DNA from: Phoronis australis
Lineage: Eukaryota > Phoronida > Phoronidae
Reading direction: 5' to 3'
Assembly (NCBI GenBank): GCA_002633005.1
Contig: NMRA01000199.1
Span: forward strand, 665,376 to 709,949
DNA: 44,574 nt
Part shown: positions 36,201 through 44,569 of the stretch, piece after piece
Numbering within the stretch: position 1 is the stretch's first letter
Layout of the letters: the number at the start of each line of letters is the position of its first letter
Program-made: the position numbers and the translations under genes
Notes under the pieces: model-generated
Databases searched by the model: none
The model's input: only the letters and a program-made list of their open reading frames with translations
Told to the model about the DNA's origin: nothing

Positions 36201-39200
36201 GCAGCTAAAACAGAACCCCTGGTACAAGCGAAAATGAAGCCATGTCTGATGCAGTAATGAACTTCAGTTCTTGTCAAACCAGAAATGAACTGTCAGTTAT
36301 TCTCAAACCTTCGAATCAATTCAATGTGAGTAAGAAACACAGTGAGACCAATTTTGTCACCGCCAGTAGCCTGAATCAAAAGTTGATTAGTGACAGAAAG
36401 CGCCTGTTTATTGTACAGCACGAAGACCACGAGGATTCAGAAACACTATATGGACAGTCTAGGCGTGAACAGTTACAGAAATTTGCAGTAACAGGTAATC
36501 AAACCAACTAACTCTGGAGGAGTAGACAAATGCTCTGCCACTGGGTAACATCTCACACAGTAAATAACCGAGTATTTTAAACGTACTATCAAAATGATGA
36601 AGACATCGGTCTTAATGTGACTGAATGCCTCGCCAGAATTGACAAGAACTTACAACAAAAATAACGGATTGTGTCAAAACTAGCAACTTCAAGAAGTTTT
36701 TCCCATCCAACAATCACAAAACTGCACTTTTCGGCCATAAACCCAATAATGTCCCTATAAATCTGAAAATCAGACTGGATCAACAGCAAAACGAGCAATT
36801 AATGATTATTCAATGAATTTTGAAACACGCATTCGGAAAGAATCTTATCTTAATTATAAATCTTCTGGTTGTTTTCATGTATTGTCACAAATTCTAAGCA
36901 GAAAAGGAAGAACCAAACTCATGGCACCAGAAGTTTTACTTAAATTTGAAAGTGTTTGGATTCAAGCATTCTGAAGGCTGAATTTCAACAGATTGAACAA
37001 GTAATACAGGAAATCAAAAATAAAATAAAAGAGAAAAATTTTACGAAGCCACAAAGCAAAAAAAATGCAAACCTGATTTGGAGTAGTTGATGTGTTGACG
37101 GAGTAAGCGTGAATGTTGTAGCCGACCTGATGTGGAGCCACAGCCAGCAGGTCAGTTGATGAGTTGAAAGCCGCAGTAGATTGAAAGGCTTGGGAGTATA
37201 ATCCATACCTGAATGAAGGATAGCCAGATTTGTAGTACGGAGGCTGGCCAAAATCTACAACATGAGGAAACAACACATAACTAAGGAGTCAATTATTCCG
37301 AAAATGTCAACAGGTACGAGTAAGCCGTTTTCCCACTTTGACAACAATCACAGAGATCAATGGCCGAGACTACTGCTGATTTTCAGCGCCCGCGCTGGTA
37401 CATAACAATTTGCCCTTTGACTTTAGCAATGATACAAGAAACAACTAATAGAACTAATACTACAGCATTTCACCTGATTAAACGTAATGTTTGCATTGCG
37501 CAACTTGTTCATAGTGCCACTCTTATGATTAGAAGAATTGTCACGCTTATTAATTTTCTTTTCAAAGCTCAAAATACCTTTAAATATTCTACACATAAGC
37601 CAGAAATATGTTCAAAAAGTTTCAAGTACTTTTCGGACTGTGGGAAACACATAATACAAGAGCAACGCAGAGCATTGAAATGGGCCCACAATTGCACCGT
37701 ATACGGTATCCTTCTAGGGTTGTTTATTGGAACCATAAAGTGGCCAGTAGAGGGCATATAAATATGTAGTATGTTGTACTTTGCAAAATGGAAAGGCATG
37801 GTCATTGTCTCCTCAATAGCCTAGGGGCAAAATGTGAGTGATCTTCATAATACAAGCACATACTATACATCAGTTGCTTAAAGCACCATAGAAACATAAA
37901 AACAAATTTACCAACATACGAGATTAGCACAGCATTAGAATGCCGGAAACAAATTTCTACTTGGAACTTTTCCTTCATAGTCACGAAGTAACACAAAGTA
38001 TACACCTGAAGACCTATGAAANACAAAATCTTACCGACTGCCGATTCAAACAGTAGCGGACTCGACTTCAAGTACGATTGCATTTCCAGACTGATGTGGG
38101 TAGGTGGCGCCGGCTGTGGGATGTTGACGACCATCACGTACTTGAACAAGACAATTGCTAGCACGCTGATGACGATGGGTGCGAGCAAACGGAAGATGTA
38201 GCCACCACTTCGAACTTGAATCTTCACCCTGATCTTCATGAGCGCCCAGAAACGCAGCCAGAACACAGACTTGTCTTGCTTAACTGCTGCAGAGTTGGGG
38301 TTGGCAGTTGGCATCTCATGGAATTTGACCACGGTCTGACCCTCATCGTTTTTGCCATTTATCAATTTGTCAGTTACACCATGGTCATCCTCTGAAGTAA
38401 AATAAATAATTGAATTGTTTGTATCAAGTTTGAAGTCAAAAGGTCTTTACAGTAAAAACAGCATCACACTGATGAAACAAAATAATTAAAGTAGAAAGAC
38501 GCTCTAAATTTCCTGCCTATTGTCCATGGTTTTTGAGAAGCAGCCAGAACGTTGACAGAGTTTGAGTGAAACAATTATTCGAATCTCAATTTTAAAAACT
38601 GATCCGACAGACATAATCCGCGGAATATTATGACAAAACTTCAACACTTCAGAACATGCTGGACAAGTGACTTACTTCCCCAGTTTTTAACAAAACAGTA
38701 GCAGAAACTCAGTGCCATAACAATTTGAAGTTCTATATCATAACTACCATTGATAACATACACTTGAAAAATGTTCTAATTCACGGCATTGAGAGAGACC
38801 ATCCTGAGAAATCCCTTCACTACAGGCCAACAGCATGCACAATATACAAAGATTAATTAAAACAGCACAAAATTACTCTTCCAGGATACTTAGAAGACTT
38901 GCCACCAATAAGTTAACAATTACATTTCTATTCACACTTCGTCAAATGCCAAGAGGGGATTTCAAAGAGTAGAAAATAGGGACTTCAGTGACTGACTATG
39001 TGCACAACGAGTACTCACCTAGTTTTAAAAATACTTCTTCCAACGTTGTCATAGAGACTCCATAACTACTAATGCCCAATCTCTCTGAAGCCGCCTGGTG
39101 ATCAGGGCCCTCTTCTTCAAGATTTCCAAAAAGGTCTTGAAAGAGAAAAAATGGCAACTGAACAAGAAAAAATACATAACAATATTTAATACTTAAAAGA

Positions 39201-42200
39201 GACAGGCAAATTGATGCAATTCATAAACCATTAATATCGAACTATTGCATTCGGATGCAAGGAATTAATAGTATTCCCCTGCCACCCAGAGACCAGAAAA
39301 GTATGAGGCTTCGAGTGATTATGTTTTATAAATCCCACACAGTTCCTTGGAAACACAAGTTAACTGCCTAATGTGACCAGATTCTATTCATCTAATAGAA
39401 CATACCAGCAAATTTTTCAACGTCTTCATAAGGCAAGGTAAAGTCCAACTCTTTCCCATACAGCCGCCCTTCACCTGCATTAGGCACGTGCTTGTGAACA
39501 AACTCATCAACCACTCCAACACTGCACTCCTCTGGTTTGATAACCATACTAAAAACATCAATAAACAGCTGGAAAAGAGGCAGAAATAACATGCTGTCCT
39601 ATTCAAATAGCGCTACGTTGCTTAGCAGTACTGAGATGATTACCAAAAGATTTTTGGTATAATTGTCCAAGTTAACAGCAAGAGGCACTCAAATTGGGAA
39701 ACCTAAAAATCAAAGGATGGCCGTTAAGCCGAGTACGTGTGCTTAGAAACAAAAATATTTTTGAGAAATTGGCGGTGAGAGTTTACCGAAATGATCGTTT
39801 TGGATAAATGCTCAGAAAGAAGATGCGCCCATGTTGGACTTGCACACAAGAGTCTACTAACAAAACAAAGTTGGACTGGATCAGATTCGTGCAAGAATTA
39901 ATGAAGAAATACAATTTAGCTGTATTGGAGACTGGTTTTGCCCCACCCACATACAAACACCACATAATTTAACTAAATGTAGACATATAGAAATACAAAT
40001 TAAAAGCAAAGAAGTTCAAATGAATCTTGGAAACTTTTGGACAGTTTCGTGGACTGAGAGAATTTTACATAGTGCATATTATTATTTATCGTAGCTAAAA
40101 AACAAGCAAAGCAGGTTACAGGCTACATCCTGCAACATGACCCTCAGACTGCCAAGTTTTTCTTTGTTAAACACATTTCTGGTGTATTATGCAAACAGCT
40201 TGTATTTTATTCCATTAGTCAATGGTGCAGACGTTTTCTGTGTTGTTTTGCTTGCCAGAATAAGCTCCAAGTAACATCCAGCCTCGGTTCGCATTTCTGC
40301 CGCTAGGTGTCACTTCACATTCTTAAATTTCACTGTTAGCAACTCTTCTACTAAAGTGAAGCATGTAATGTGAGTGTATTATCGTTAAATACAAAAATAA
40401 TGAAGAGACCCGATTAGTTGTTTTACAAAAAAAGTTTGAAAATCATTGTTTTTACAAATAACCACAAAAAAAATAGAAAATAAAATTTCAAGAAAAAATT
40501 CAATTCCAGAAAATGTGTGGTTCGACTCCCATATGATAAAGTCTCTGTAGTATTGCTAAAGATAACAGTTAGGAAGGAGCTGGTATTCATTATCATGTGT
40601 GAATAAATGGTCCTATTTCCTCCTGACACTTCCACTCAACATCCCTCCTCATTTTTGTTTCCACCCTTCCTATTGGAAGTAAGAGATTCACACTGAAAGA
40701 AAAATCCCTTCTTGCGTATAAGAAAAGCTTAATCAAGAAACTGCAGAAAACAAAAACATGGCAAGAGAGCAATGAAACAAATCACAATAGATGGCACTCT
40801 CAATTCTGTCTGTTCAGGGTTTAATACAATTTTGTCCCTGATTCGGCCCACAATGCAATTCTTTAACTAGCAGCAACTTACTTCAGATGGTAACCAACTC
40901 CAAACTTGTTCTTCAAGAAGAGGGAAGATCCGACACATTTCAGTTCTCCCTTAGAGATGACAGCCTTGCGATCTGAAAGAACATTGGGGCAGTGAGGACA
41001 TAGCCCTGACAAGGGGTGAAGGTTTCAATTTTCCGGTATTCATGTGTATCACCTTTTCACCATTTTGATACAAATTTGGGGTGCCAACTTGTCAGGCAAA
41101 TTGATGAGGCACCATTGTATATCGAAATTTGGATGCAGAACTTGAAAGCAGCAATAATGACATCCATGCTACAGACGTTAATTTTTAAGTTATTTCAAAG
41201 GAAAAAATAATTTGATAAATTTGAAAGGATACTTATTGAAAAGGAAGTACATTTGGCAAACAAACCTGCCAAGATGTCGGCTTCATCCATGAAATGAGTC
41301 GTCAACAAGATAACACGGCCAGGTCTGCGATTCTTCAGTACAGACCAGACATGGCGGCGAGAATAAGGGTCCATCCCAGCCGTGGGTTCATCCAAGAAAA
41401 TCACCTGAGACGAAACATTGACTTGGAAACTCCAAAGATGACAAATTATGTTGAGCATATTAGGTAACTTTGCATGATCACAAGAGTGGAGTATTCGATA
41501 CGCTAAATATGTTGAACTTGCTTGGTAAACCTTGCACGATCACAAGACTGAAGTATGTATTATGCAAAAGCAGTTACAGACACTTCACTAAATGTTTACA
41601 ATAAATAAGTCAAGCCCAGAGAGTGTGGGGTCCACTGTATATGGGAGTCAGAATACAAATAACAACATGTACAAAAAAATGAACTAAAATCTGACACAAC
41701 TGATGAGTCCTTCACTTTCCGTTTCTAAATCCATTAAAGCAAATCTCAATTCTGTCTCTCTGATAAACAAAATATTGAAATTACATTTGGCCATTTTCTG
41801 TTTACTATAAGCAATATTTCTCAAGTAGAATATCAGAAAGATAGTGCCACCCTCACAACAAATGCAACTTCTTGAATATGAGAGCTGGATCAACCTTTGA
41901 CAACAGATTTAATAAATATCTGGAAAATAACAAATCTCAAAACATCTCAATTTTCTGAAATATGCAGGAATGACAAGATTCCATCACAAATTCCATCGGT
42001 ACTCTTCATTGAGAAAACTATGACTTTTAGAGTTGCCTGATCTCAACTAACCTTGGGGTCACCAATCAGCGCCATAGCCAGAGACAGTTTGCGTTTCTGC
42101 CCTCCACTCAAATCCTTGGACAAAGAGTCGGCTTTGTCTAACATATCTACCTCATCCAAAGACTGAGTGATCTATAAGGCAGATAAAATTAGCGACTTAA

Positions 42201-43943
42201 TTAAAACGGTATAAAACATCGTACCAACACTGGGTAAGTATTACTTCACCCTTAAACCAAAAGTCAAGTGATGAACACAGATGTAGGGATTACATAAGTC
42301 AAGTGATGAACTCAGATGTAGGGATTACAAAAGTCAAGTGATGAACGCAGATGTAGGGATTACAAAAGTCAAGTGATGAATACAGATGTAGGGATTACAA
42401 AAGTCAAGTGATAAACGCAGATGTAGGGATTACAAAAGTCAAGTGATGAACTCAGACATAGGGATTACAAAAGTCAAGTGATGAACACAGATGTAGGGAT
42501 TACAAAAGTCAAGTGATGAACTCAGATGTAGGGATTACAAAAGTCAAGTGATGAACACAGATGTAGGGATTACAAAAGTCAAGTGATGAATACAGACGTA
42601 GGGATTACAAAAGCATTTCATAATAAGCCCAATGTGTCGCTCCATGTACCCAATTCACTAGATGATTAGAGGTTTCTTTACGAGTGGCTATTAGGCAATC
42701 TTAAGATCTCATAAGACGTAGTGACATAACATGCAAATGCGCTCCACGAGTATTTCTTTTTTAAATTTCAATTTAACGTATCGTTTGATTAAAGTTTTGT
42801 TTTTTTCCACGAGTATTTCTTTTTTAAATTTCAATTTGATGTATAGTTCGATTAAAGTTTTGTTTTTTTCCACATCGGTTATTTTGGAGATATCTAATAT
42901 TGAGATCCACAAGTACAAATTGTTTTACCCGTTTCTCAATGTTCTCCCGTGGGACTCCTGACAACAGTCCAAAAATGTAGAGGTGCTCCTTTGCGGTAAG
43001 TGTGGGGAACAGGATGTTCTCCTGCGGACAAACACCGGTGAACGAGCGGATATGTACCATGTCACTGGAGTCGGACACATCCTGCAATTAACCAGGTCAT
43101 GCTATAAAATGCCTTGAGTTTGTTATACAATGTGACGAGTTTTAAGTCACAAGTGACAGGTTATTTTTAAAACAAATGAGCACATCAGTACTCAAAGTAC
43201 AGAAGAATCTCCCCAATTTAGAACACAATATGGCGGACATATGATGTATTATCTAGTTCTCGTTTTGTTCCCAATAATTATTTAGCACCAAAATAATGTT
43301 TTTCATGTACACGTTCTGCACCATAGTTCCAACAGACAATAATTTTAACAAATGTGGCCAATCGCAACAATGAAAAGACCTTGGAAATTAGGCAATTTTG
43401 GGGCAATCACTTTTGCCAGAAATGGGTGAAATTTTATATTTGTCTTGTTTTCTTATCTTTTAGTGACTGTTGTTGTCATTGATAGCGTCATTTTAGTTGA
43501 GCCTTGAAGATGACACAATCAAATGTGGCTGCCATTTTATTCAGTTTGTTGTCTCCTTGTGACCTGCTCAGTAGTAAGTTGTTCTTTGATGATCAACAAA
43601 CTGAGAAGTTGAATGAGACAGTGTGTATTGAAGTTTTAAACACCCATAGTTAGCTTATCTTTATACGTAAACACCCTAAAACAGTCCAGATACGAAGTGT
43701 CCGTTATGCATGTAAACTTTCTAAATTTCTGCATCATGACTGACAAATTAACAATGGTAGAACCTCCACTGATAGGACTTTTCCCGATGGACAACCATCC
43801 TCCATTTCTGCGGTGTAGGGGAACTAGTCGGCACAATATTCACAAGAAATTTCCTGAACTAAATAGATTAACTGTATCGTTCTCACCATGCCAAAGATGC
43901 TAGCCTTTCCACTAGTGGGCGTCACCAGTCCTGTCAACATGTT
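21054..43943 (-). CDS. ABCA5: ABCA5-like ABC transporter, C-terminal 1178 residues, 24 exons (5' part missing)
   Basis: A full-size ABC subfamily A transporter moves lipids across membranes using ATP. ABCA5 of vertebrates acts in late endosomes and lysosomes. Twenty-four exons with GT-AG junctions and matching phases give 1178 residues and a stop. Order: end of NBD1 after Walker A ([13 protein letters not shown]), Q-loop GVCPQE, signature LSGGQ, Walker [14 protein letters not shown]-loop [11 protein letters not shown]; linker; TM7; extracellular loop; TM8-TM12; acidic linker ([16 protein letters not shown]); NBD2 with Walker [20 protein letters not shown], Walker [24 protein letters not shown]-terminal domain [17 protein letters not shown] and a Ser-rich tail. 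[32 protein letters not shown] and YKIPQEDV fit ABCA5 better than ABCA1 or ABCA3. All visible catalytic motifs are intact in both NBDs, so the gene looks functional. The N-terminal half and Walker A of NBD1 are absent: the frame meets TGA at 43944-43946. Confidence 0.93.
21439..21739 (-). CDS. ABCA5: ABCA5-like exon W: end of NBD2 and C-terminal regulatory domain
   Basis: 301 nt: [20 protein letters not shown], a variable stretch with [15 protein letters not shown], then [15 protein letters not shown] and [10 protein letters not shown]. The YKIP.EDV and YSFSQ.TLEQ motifs support ABCA5. Confidence 0.95.
21940..22430. repeat. Degenerate tandem repeat in the intron between exons V and W
   Basis: About a dozen loose copies of a 35-45 bp unit built on aaattaccca(a)ctgaga(c/t)..at(a)c..caaagc. 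The copies are diverged, with indels. Confidence 0.6.
22460..22579 (-). CDS. ABCA5: ABCA5-like exon V: NBD2 H-loop
   Basis: 120 nt: [20 protein letters not shown], then [19 protein letters not shown]. Switch histidine present. Confidence 0.95.
22764..23427. mobile_element. Non-autonomous foldback/MITE-like element in the exon U-V intron
   Basis: The left end gggaccgtttcatgaaaact and the complement of the right end gggctgtttcatggaact match as imperfect terminal inverted repeats. Both flanks are lined by many short cttaagac/gtcttaag copies pointing inward in opposite orientation. 'Gggccgtttcatgaaa...cttaagac' ends are a known type of miniature element in invertebrate genomes. No coding capacity. 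Confidence 0.65.
24184..24278 (-). CDS. ABCA5: ABCA5-like exon U: NBD2 Walker B
   Basis: 95 nt: [20 protein letters not shown], then [12 protein letters not shown]. Walker B with catalytic Glu and D-loop. Confidence 0.95.
24630..24780 (+). repeat. Dispersed repeat, copy 2 (first copy at 8799-8970)
   Basis: Same ordered blocks as the copy at 8799-8970 (gacaatggttg, cccgctaat, tgttacag, taaacctgacc, attattattc). It lies in the intron between exons T and U. Confidence 0.55.
24818..24893 (-). CDS. ABCA5: ABCA5-like exon T: NBD2 signature
   Basis: 76 nt: [18 protein letters not shown], then LSGGTKRK. The signature is LSGGT, usual for ABCA NBD2. Confidence 0.95.
25207..25379 (-). CDS. ABCA5: ABCA5-like exon S: NBD2 Q-loop
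   Basis: 173 nt: [20 protein letters not shown], then [20 protein letters not shown]. Holds the Q-loop glutamine; ends in phase 2 at gtaagt. Confidence 0.95.
26144..26278 (-). CDS. ABCA5: ABCA5-like exon R: NBD2 Walker A
   Basis: 45 codons in phase 0: [20 protein letters not shown], Walker [24 protein letters not shown]. The P-loop lysine and threonines are present. Confidence 0.96.
27423..27560. repeat. Degenerate tandem repeat of a tgtttgactgtatacat unit
   Basis: Five or six imperfect copies of 'gtatgtttgactgtatacat', 20-30 bp apart, in the intron between exons Q and R. Confidence 0.7.
27809..27886 (-). CDS. ABCA5: ABCA5-like exon Q: start of NBD2
   Basis: 26 codons in phase 0: [20 protein letters not shown], then KTKKQQ. 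First beta strand of NBD2 followed by a Lys-rich loop. Confidence 0.93.
28054..28551. mobile_element. Small terminal-inverted-repeat element in the exon P-Q intron
   Basis: Starts gcaggcctttatgcaacat and ends in the inverted form ataaaggcctgc. Inside, both ends continue with 'atcctgggcgtcc' and its inverted counterpart 'ggacaccctattttcaaaatcctgg', and ggacgcc-like words recur. A miniature DNA transposon about 498 bp long. The target duplication is not clear. Confidence 0.65.
29051..29116. repeat. 12-bp tandem repeat with GTCACATGAC core
   Basis: Four to five head-to-tail copies of acatgacaggtc (29051-29104), then decayed copies. The word gtcacatgac occurs at 29059-29068 and 29071-29080, and gtcacatgat at 29083-29092 and 29095-29104. 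It lies in the intron between exons P and Q. Confidence 0.85.
29490..29715. repeat. Degenerate ~75-bp tandem repeat, about three copies
   Basis: Repeated blocks ttcaagctacaattcgaaaa / ttcaagccacacttaaaaaa / gcaagctacaattaaaaaat, each followed by tgtttgg.ctggctacaaaac-like sequence. Confidence 0.6.
29798..30019 (-). CDS. ABCA5: ABCA5-like exon P: end of TM12 and acidic linker to NBD2
   Basis: 74 codons in phase 0: [20 protein letters not shown], then a Cys/Asp-rich stretch and [20 protein letters not shown]. The acidic DEDVxxER linker ahead of NBD2 is a feature shared with ABCA5. Confidence 0.94.
30349..30444 (-). CDS. ABCA5: ABCA5-like exon O: luminal loop and start of TM12
   Basis: 32 codons in phase 0: [20 protein letters not shown], then [12 protein letters not shown]. 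Acceptor ttgtag, donor gtaagt. Confidence 0.92.
30445..32067 (-). other. Large intron between exons N and O
   Basis: No exon or element recognised. The 171-codon plus-strand frame at 30439-30954 has no known motif and overlaps the exon boundary; I read it as chance. Confidence 0.6.
32068..32214 (-). CDS. ABCA5: ABCA5-like exon N: TM11 and re-entrant region
   Basis: 49 codons in phase 0: [20 protein letters not shown], then [20 protein letters not shown] and GSLQAILD. The motif F..I.P.Y...G is shared with ABCA second membrane domains. Confidence 0.93.
32808..32963 (-). CDS. ABCA5: ABCA5-like exon M: TM10
   Basis: 52 codons in phase 0: [20 protein letters not shown], then [20 protein letters not shown], and start of the next membrane segment. 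Donor gtaagt. Confidence 0.93.
33269..33394 (-). CDS. ABCA5: ABCA5-like exon L: coupling helix and TM9
   Basis: 42 codons in phase 0: [20 protein letters not shown], then a membrane segment [16 protein letters not shown]. The acceptor is at 33395 (ttcaag|GTC), which keeps phase with exon K. Confidence 0.92.
33856..33940. repeat. Foldback unit 1 (hairpin with central core)
   Basis: cccacattttgagaa and its inverse ttctcaaaatgtggg enclose a core that reads ccagtttgatgcccgttg and on to cagtggagaaaattg. The right flank is attatatccgact. Confidence 0.75.
34465..34545. repeat. Foldback unit 2 (core inverted relative to unit 1)
   Basis: gatataac and gttatatc enclose caaactttgagaacc and a core that reads ttttctccactgaataacgg and on to gcgtcaaactgg. 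That core is the reverse complement of the core of unit 1, while the right flank (gttatatctgact) keeps the orientation seen in unit 1. Confidence 0.75.
34949..35093 (-). CDS. ABCA5: ABCA5-like exon K: TM8
   Basis: 145 nt: a membrane segment [20 protein letters not shown], then [11 protein letters not shown], the conserved cytosolic KERE motif of ABCA proteins. Confidence 0.94.
35919..36064 (-). CDS. ABCA5: ABCA5-like exon J: end of extracellular domain
   Basis: 146 nt: [20 protein letters not shown], then [18 protein letters not shown] and [11 protein letters not shown]. The block 'YND.....P..I....N' is shared by ABCA extracellular loops. Ends in phase 2. Confidence 0.92.
37073..37254 (-). 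CDS. ABCA5: ABCA5-like exon I: second extracellular domain
   Basis: 182 nt: [20 protein letters not shown] through [18 protein letters not shown]. Contains N-x-S/T sites, as expected for the luminal loop between TM7 and TM8. Confidence 0.9.
38035..38391 (-). CDS. ABCA5: ABCA5-like exon H: cytosolic linker and TM7
   Basis: 357 nt, the longest coding exon. A charged linker ([19 protein letters not shown]), then [20 protein letters not shown] and a membrane segment [20 protein letters not shown], followed by the start of the extracellular loop. The single N of the window (38022) lies just outside, in the intron. Confidence 0.93.
39019..39135 (-). CDS. ABCA5: ABCA5-like exon G: end of regulatory segment
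   Basis: 117 nt: [20 protein letters not shown], then [19 protein letters not shown], the conserved motif that closes the NBD1 module. Confidence 0.94.
39406..39548 (-). CDS. ABCA5: ABCA5-like exon F: post-NBD1 regulatory segment
   Basis: 143 nt: [48 protein letters not shown]. This is the small domain after NBD1 that is typical of ABCA proteins. Confidence 0.93.
39549..40881 (-). other. Large intron between exons E and F
   Basis: AT-rich, nothing recognised on either strand. Confidence 0.6.
40882..40972 (-). CDS. ABCA5: ABCA5-like exon E: end of NBD1
   Basis: 91 nt: [20 protein letters not shown] and [10 protein letters not shown], the conserved end of an ABCA NBD. Acceptor tttcag, donor gtaagt. 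Confidence 0.94.
41266..41404 (-). CDS. ABCA5: ABCA5-like exon D: NBD1 Walker B and H-loop
   Basis: 139 nt starting in phase 0: [20 protein letters not shown] (Walker B, D-loop), then [16 protein letters not shown] (switch His). Ends after the first base of a codon, donor gtttgt. Confidence 0.95.
42052..42171 (-). CDS. ABCA5: ABCA5-like exon C: NBD1 ABC signature
   Basis: 40 codons in phase 0: [20 protein letters not shown], then [20 protein letters not shown]. Canonical signature LSGGQ. Confidence 0.95.
42259..42608. repeat. Minisatellite, 10 copies of 35 bp
   Basis: Exactly ten head-to-tail units of the form aaaagtcaagtgatgaac followed by acagatgtagggattac, 350 bp in all. Variation is concentrated at one dinucleotide after 'gatgaa' (ca, ct, cg, ta). 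It lies in the intron between exons B and C. Confidence 0.95.
42744..42869. repeat. 63-bp tandem duplication
   Basis: Two adjacent copies (42744-42806, 42807-42869), each starting ccacgagtatttctttttt and ending gttttgttttttt, with four or five differences. The array ends about 60 bp from the donor of exon B. Confidence 0.9.
42929..43081 (-). CDS. ABCA5: ABCA5-like exon B: NBD1 Q-loop
   Basis: 51 codons in phase 0, from [14 protein letters not shown] through [19 protein letters not shown] to ENIEKR. Holds the Q-loop glutamine in CPQ. Acceptor ttgcag, donor gtaaaa. Confidence 0.93.
43082..43886 (-). other. Intron between exons A and B
   Basis: No repeats or frames of note. Normal acceptor and donor. 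Confidence 0.6.
43887..43943 (-). CDS. ABCA5: ABCA5-like exon A: end of NBD1 P-loop helix
   Basis: Encodes [19 protein letters not shown], the segment directly after Walker A. The donor is gtgaga at 43886. The 5' edge is not a normal acceptor. One could place it at acag|GACTGG (43930), but the upstream codons N-M-L-T also fit the family, which suggests that coding sequence continues to 43943, where it stops being recognisable. Confidence 0.8.
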
Positions 43944-44569
43944 TCACGTGGACTCTCAGGAGGAGTTGTTGTTGGGGATAATGGCGGTAAAGGTGGCGTC
44001 ACTGATCGCGATGTGCCTTCCGTTTCGTATATGTCATTTTCATCACTTGCAAGGTCTTCTGCCATGAATATCGAGTCCTCTTCAGTAATTTCAACACTCT
44101 CCCTTCTATTGTTCACTGGCATTTTGCCAGGAGATGAAGCCCGTCTTCCCATGAATGGAACAGCTTTTGTTTTGGTGCGTTCTCTAGGAGTACGTGCATT
44201 GTCTTTGTGCAATTTTTCAGAGTCTACGATTTGTCTCCTGCTTTCTTCATCAGTTATGCTTTTCCTCCGAAGCTCAATTATTTTCTGTCTTTTTTTTTCG
44301 ACTTCATGATCACGTTTTATTTGGTCTTTTTGCTGTTTTAGAAAAACTGCCTTTTCACTAATAATACCATCTTGCCTAAATTTTTGTTCCAATACTGAGT
44401 TTTCTTCCTCAGTATCATCCTTTTGGTTCATCACAGAACTTGCGCTTCTGTTCGTACTATGACTGTCATGTCGTGAACTTTGACCTGACGCTTGACCCCT
44501 GGCATCATAGTCGCTCAAATGTGAGTCATCGAGACGAGCATTACCAACACCGTTTCTCAATTGCACCAT
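43934..44569 (-). CDS. Unrecognised 211-residue charged frame, probably partial
   Basis: A long frame with coding character, open at the window edge (ATG at 44567-44569, five bases from the end, no stop before it). The product is very polar: an N-terminal Asp/Ser/Arg-rich part, a probable coiled-coil with EQKFRQDGIISEKAVFLKQQ and DHEVEKKRQKIIELRRKS (residues about 60-120), a basic Arg/Lys/Pro part with FMGRRASSPGK, an acidic stretch ITEEDSIFMAEDLASDEND, and a Pro/Ser/Thr-rich end PPLPPLSPTTTPPESP. No membrane segments, no enzyme motif, family not recognised. The last codons overlap, in another frame, the first readable codons of the ABCA5-like exon A, so either the frame or the exon is cut by a rearrangement or a misjoin. 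Confidence 0.6.
   Translation of the reverse strand: MVQLRNGVGNARLDDSHLSDYDARGQASGQSSRHDSHSTNRSASSVMNQKDDTEEENSVLEQKFRQDGIISEKAVFLKQQKDQIKRDHEVEKKRQKIIELRRKSITDEESRRQIVDSEKLHKDNARTPRERTKTKAVPFMGRRASSPGKMPVNNRRESVEITEEDSIFMAEDLASDENDIYETEGTSRSVTPPLPPLSPTTTPPESPRETC

Noticed and set aside
36242-36511. 89-codon plus-strand frame in the transporter intron
   Set aside because: Hydrophilic but without any motif, start context or neighbour exon.
37360-37761. 133-codon plus-strand frame in the intron before exon I (minus sense)
   Set aside because: No recognisable domain; the intron of a well-supported gene covers it.
42259-42608. CRISPR-like array
   Set aside because: No alternating repeat and unique spacer; it is a plain head-to-tail minisatellite in an animal gene intron.
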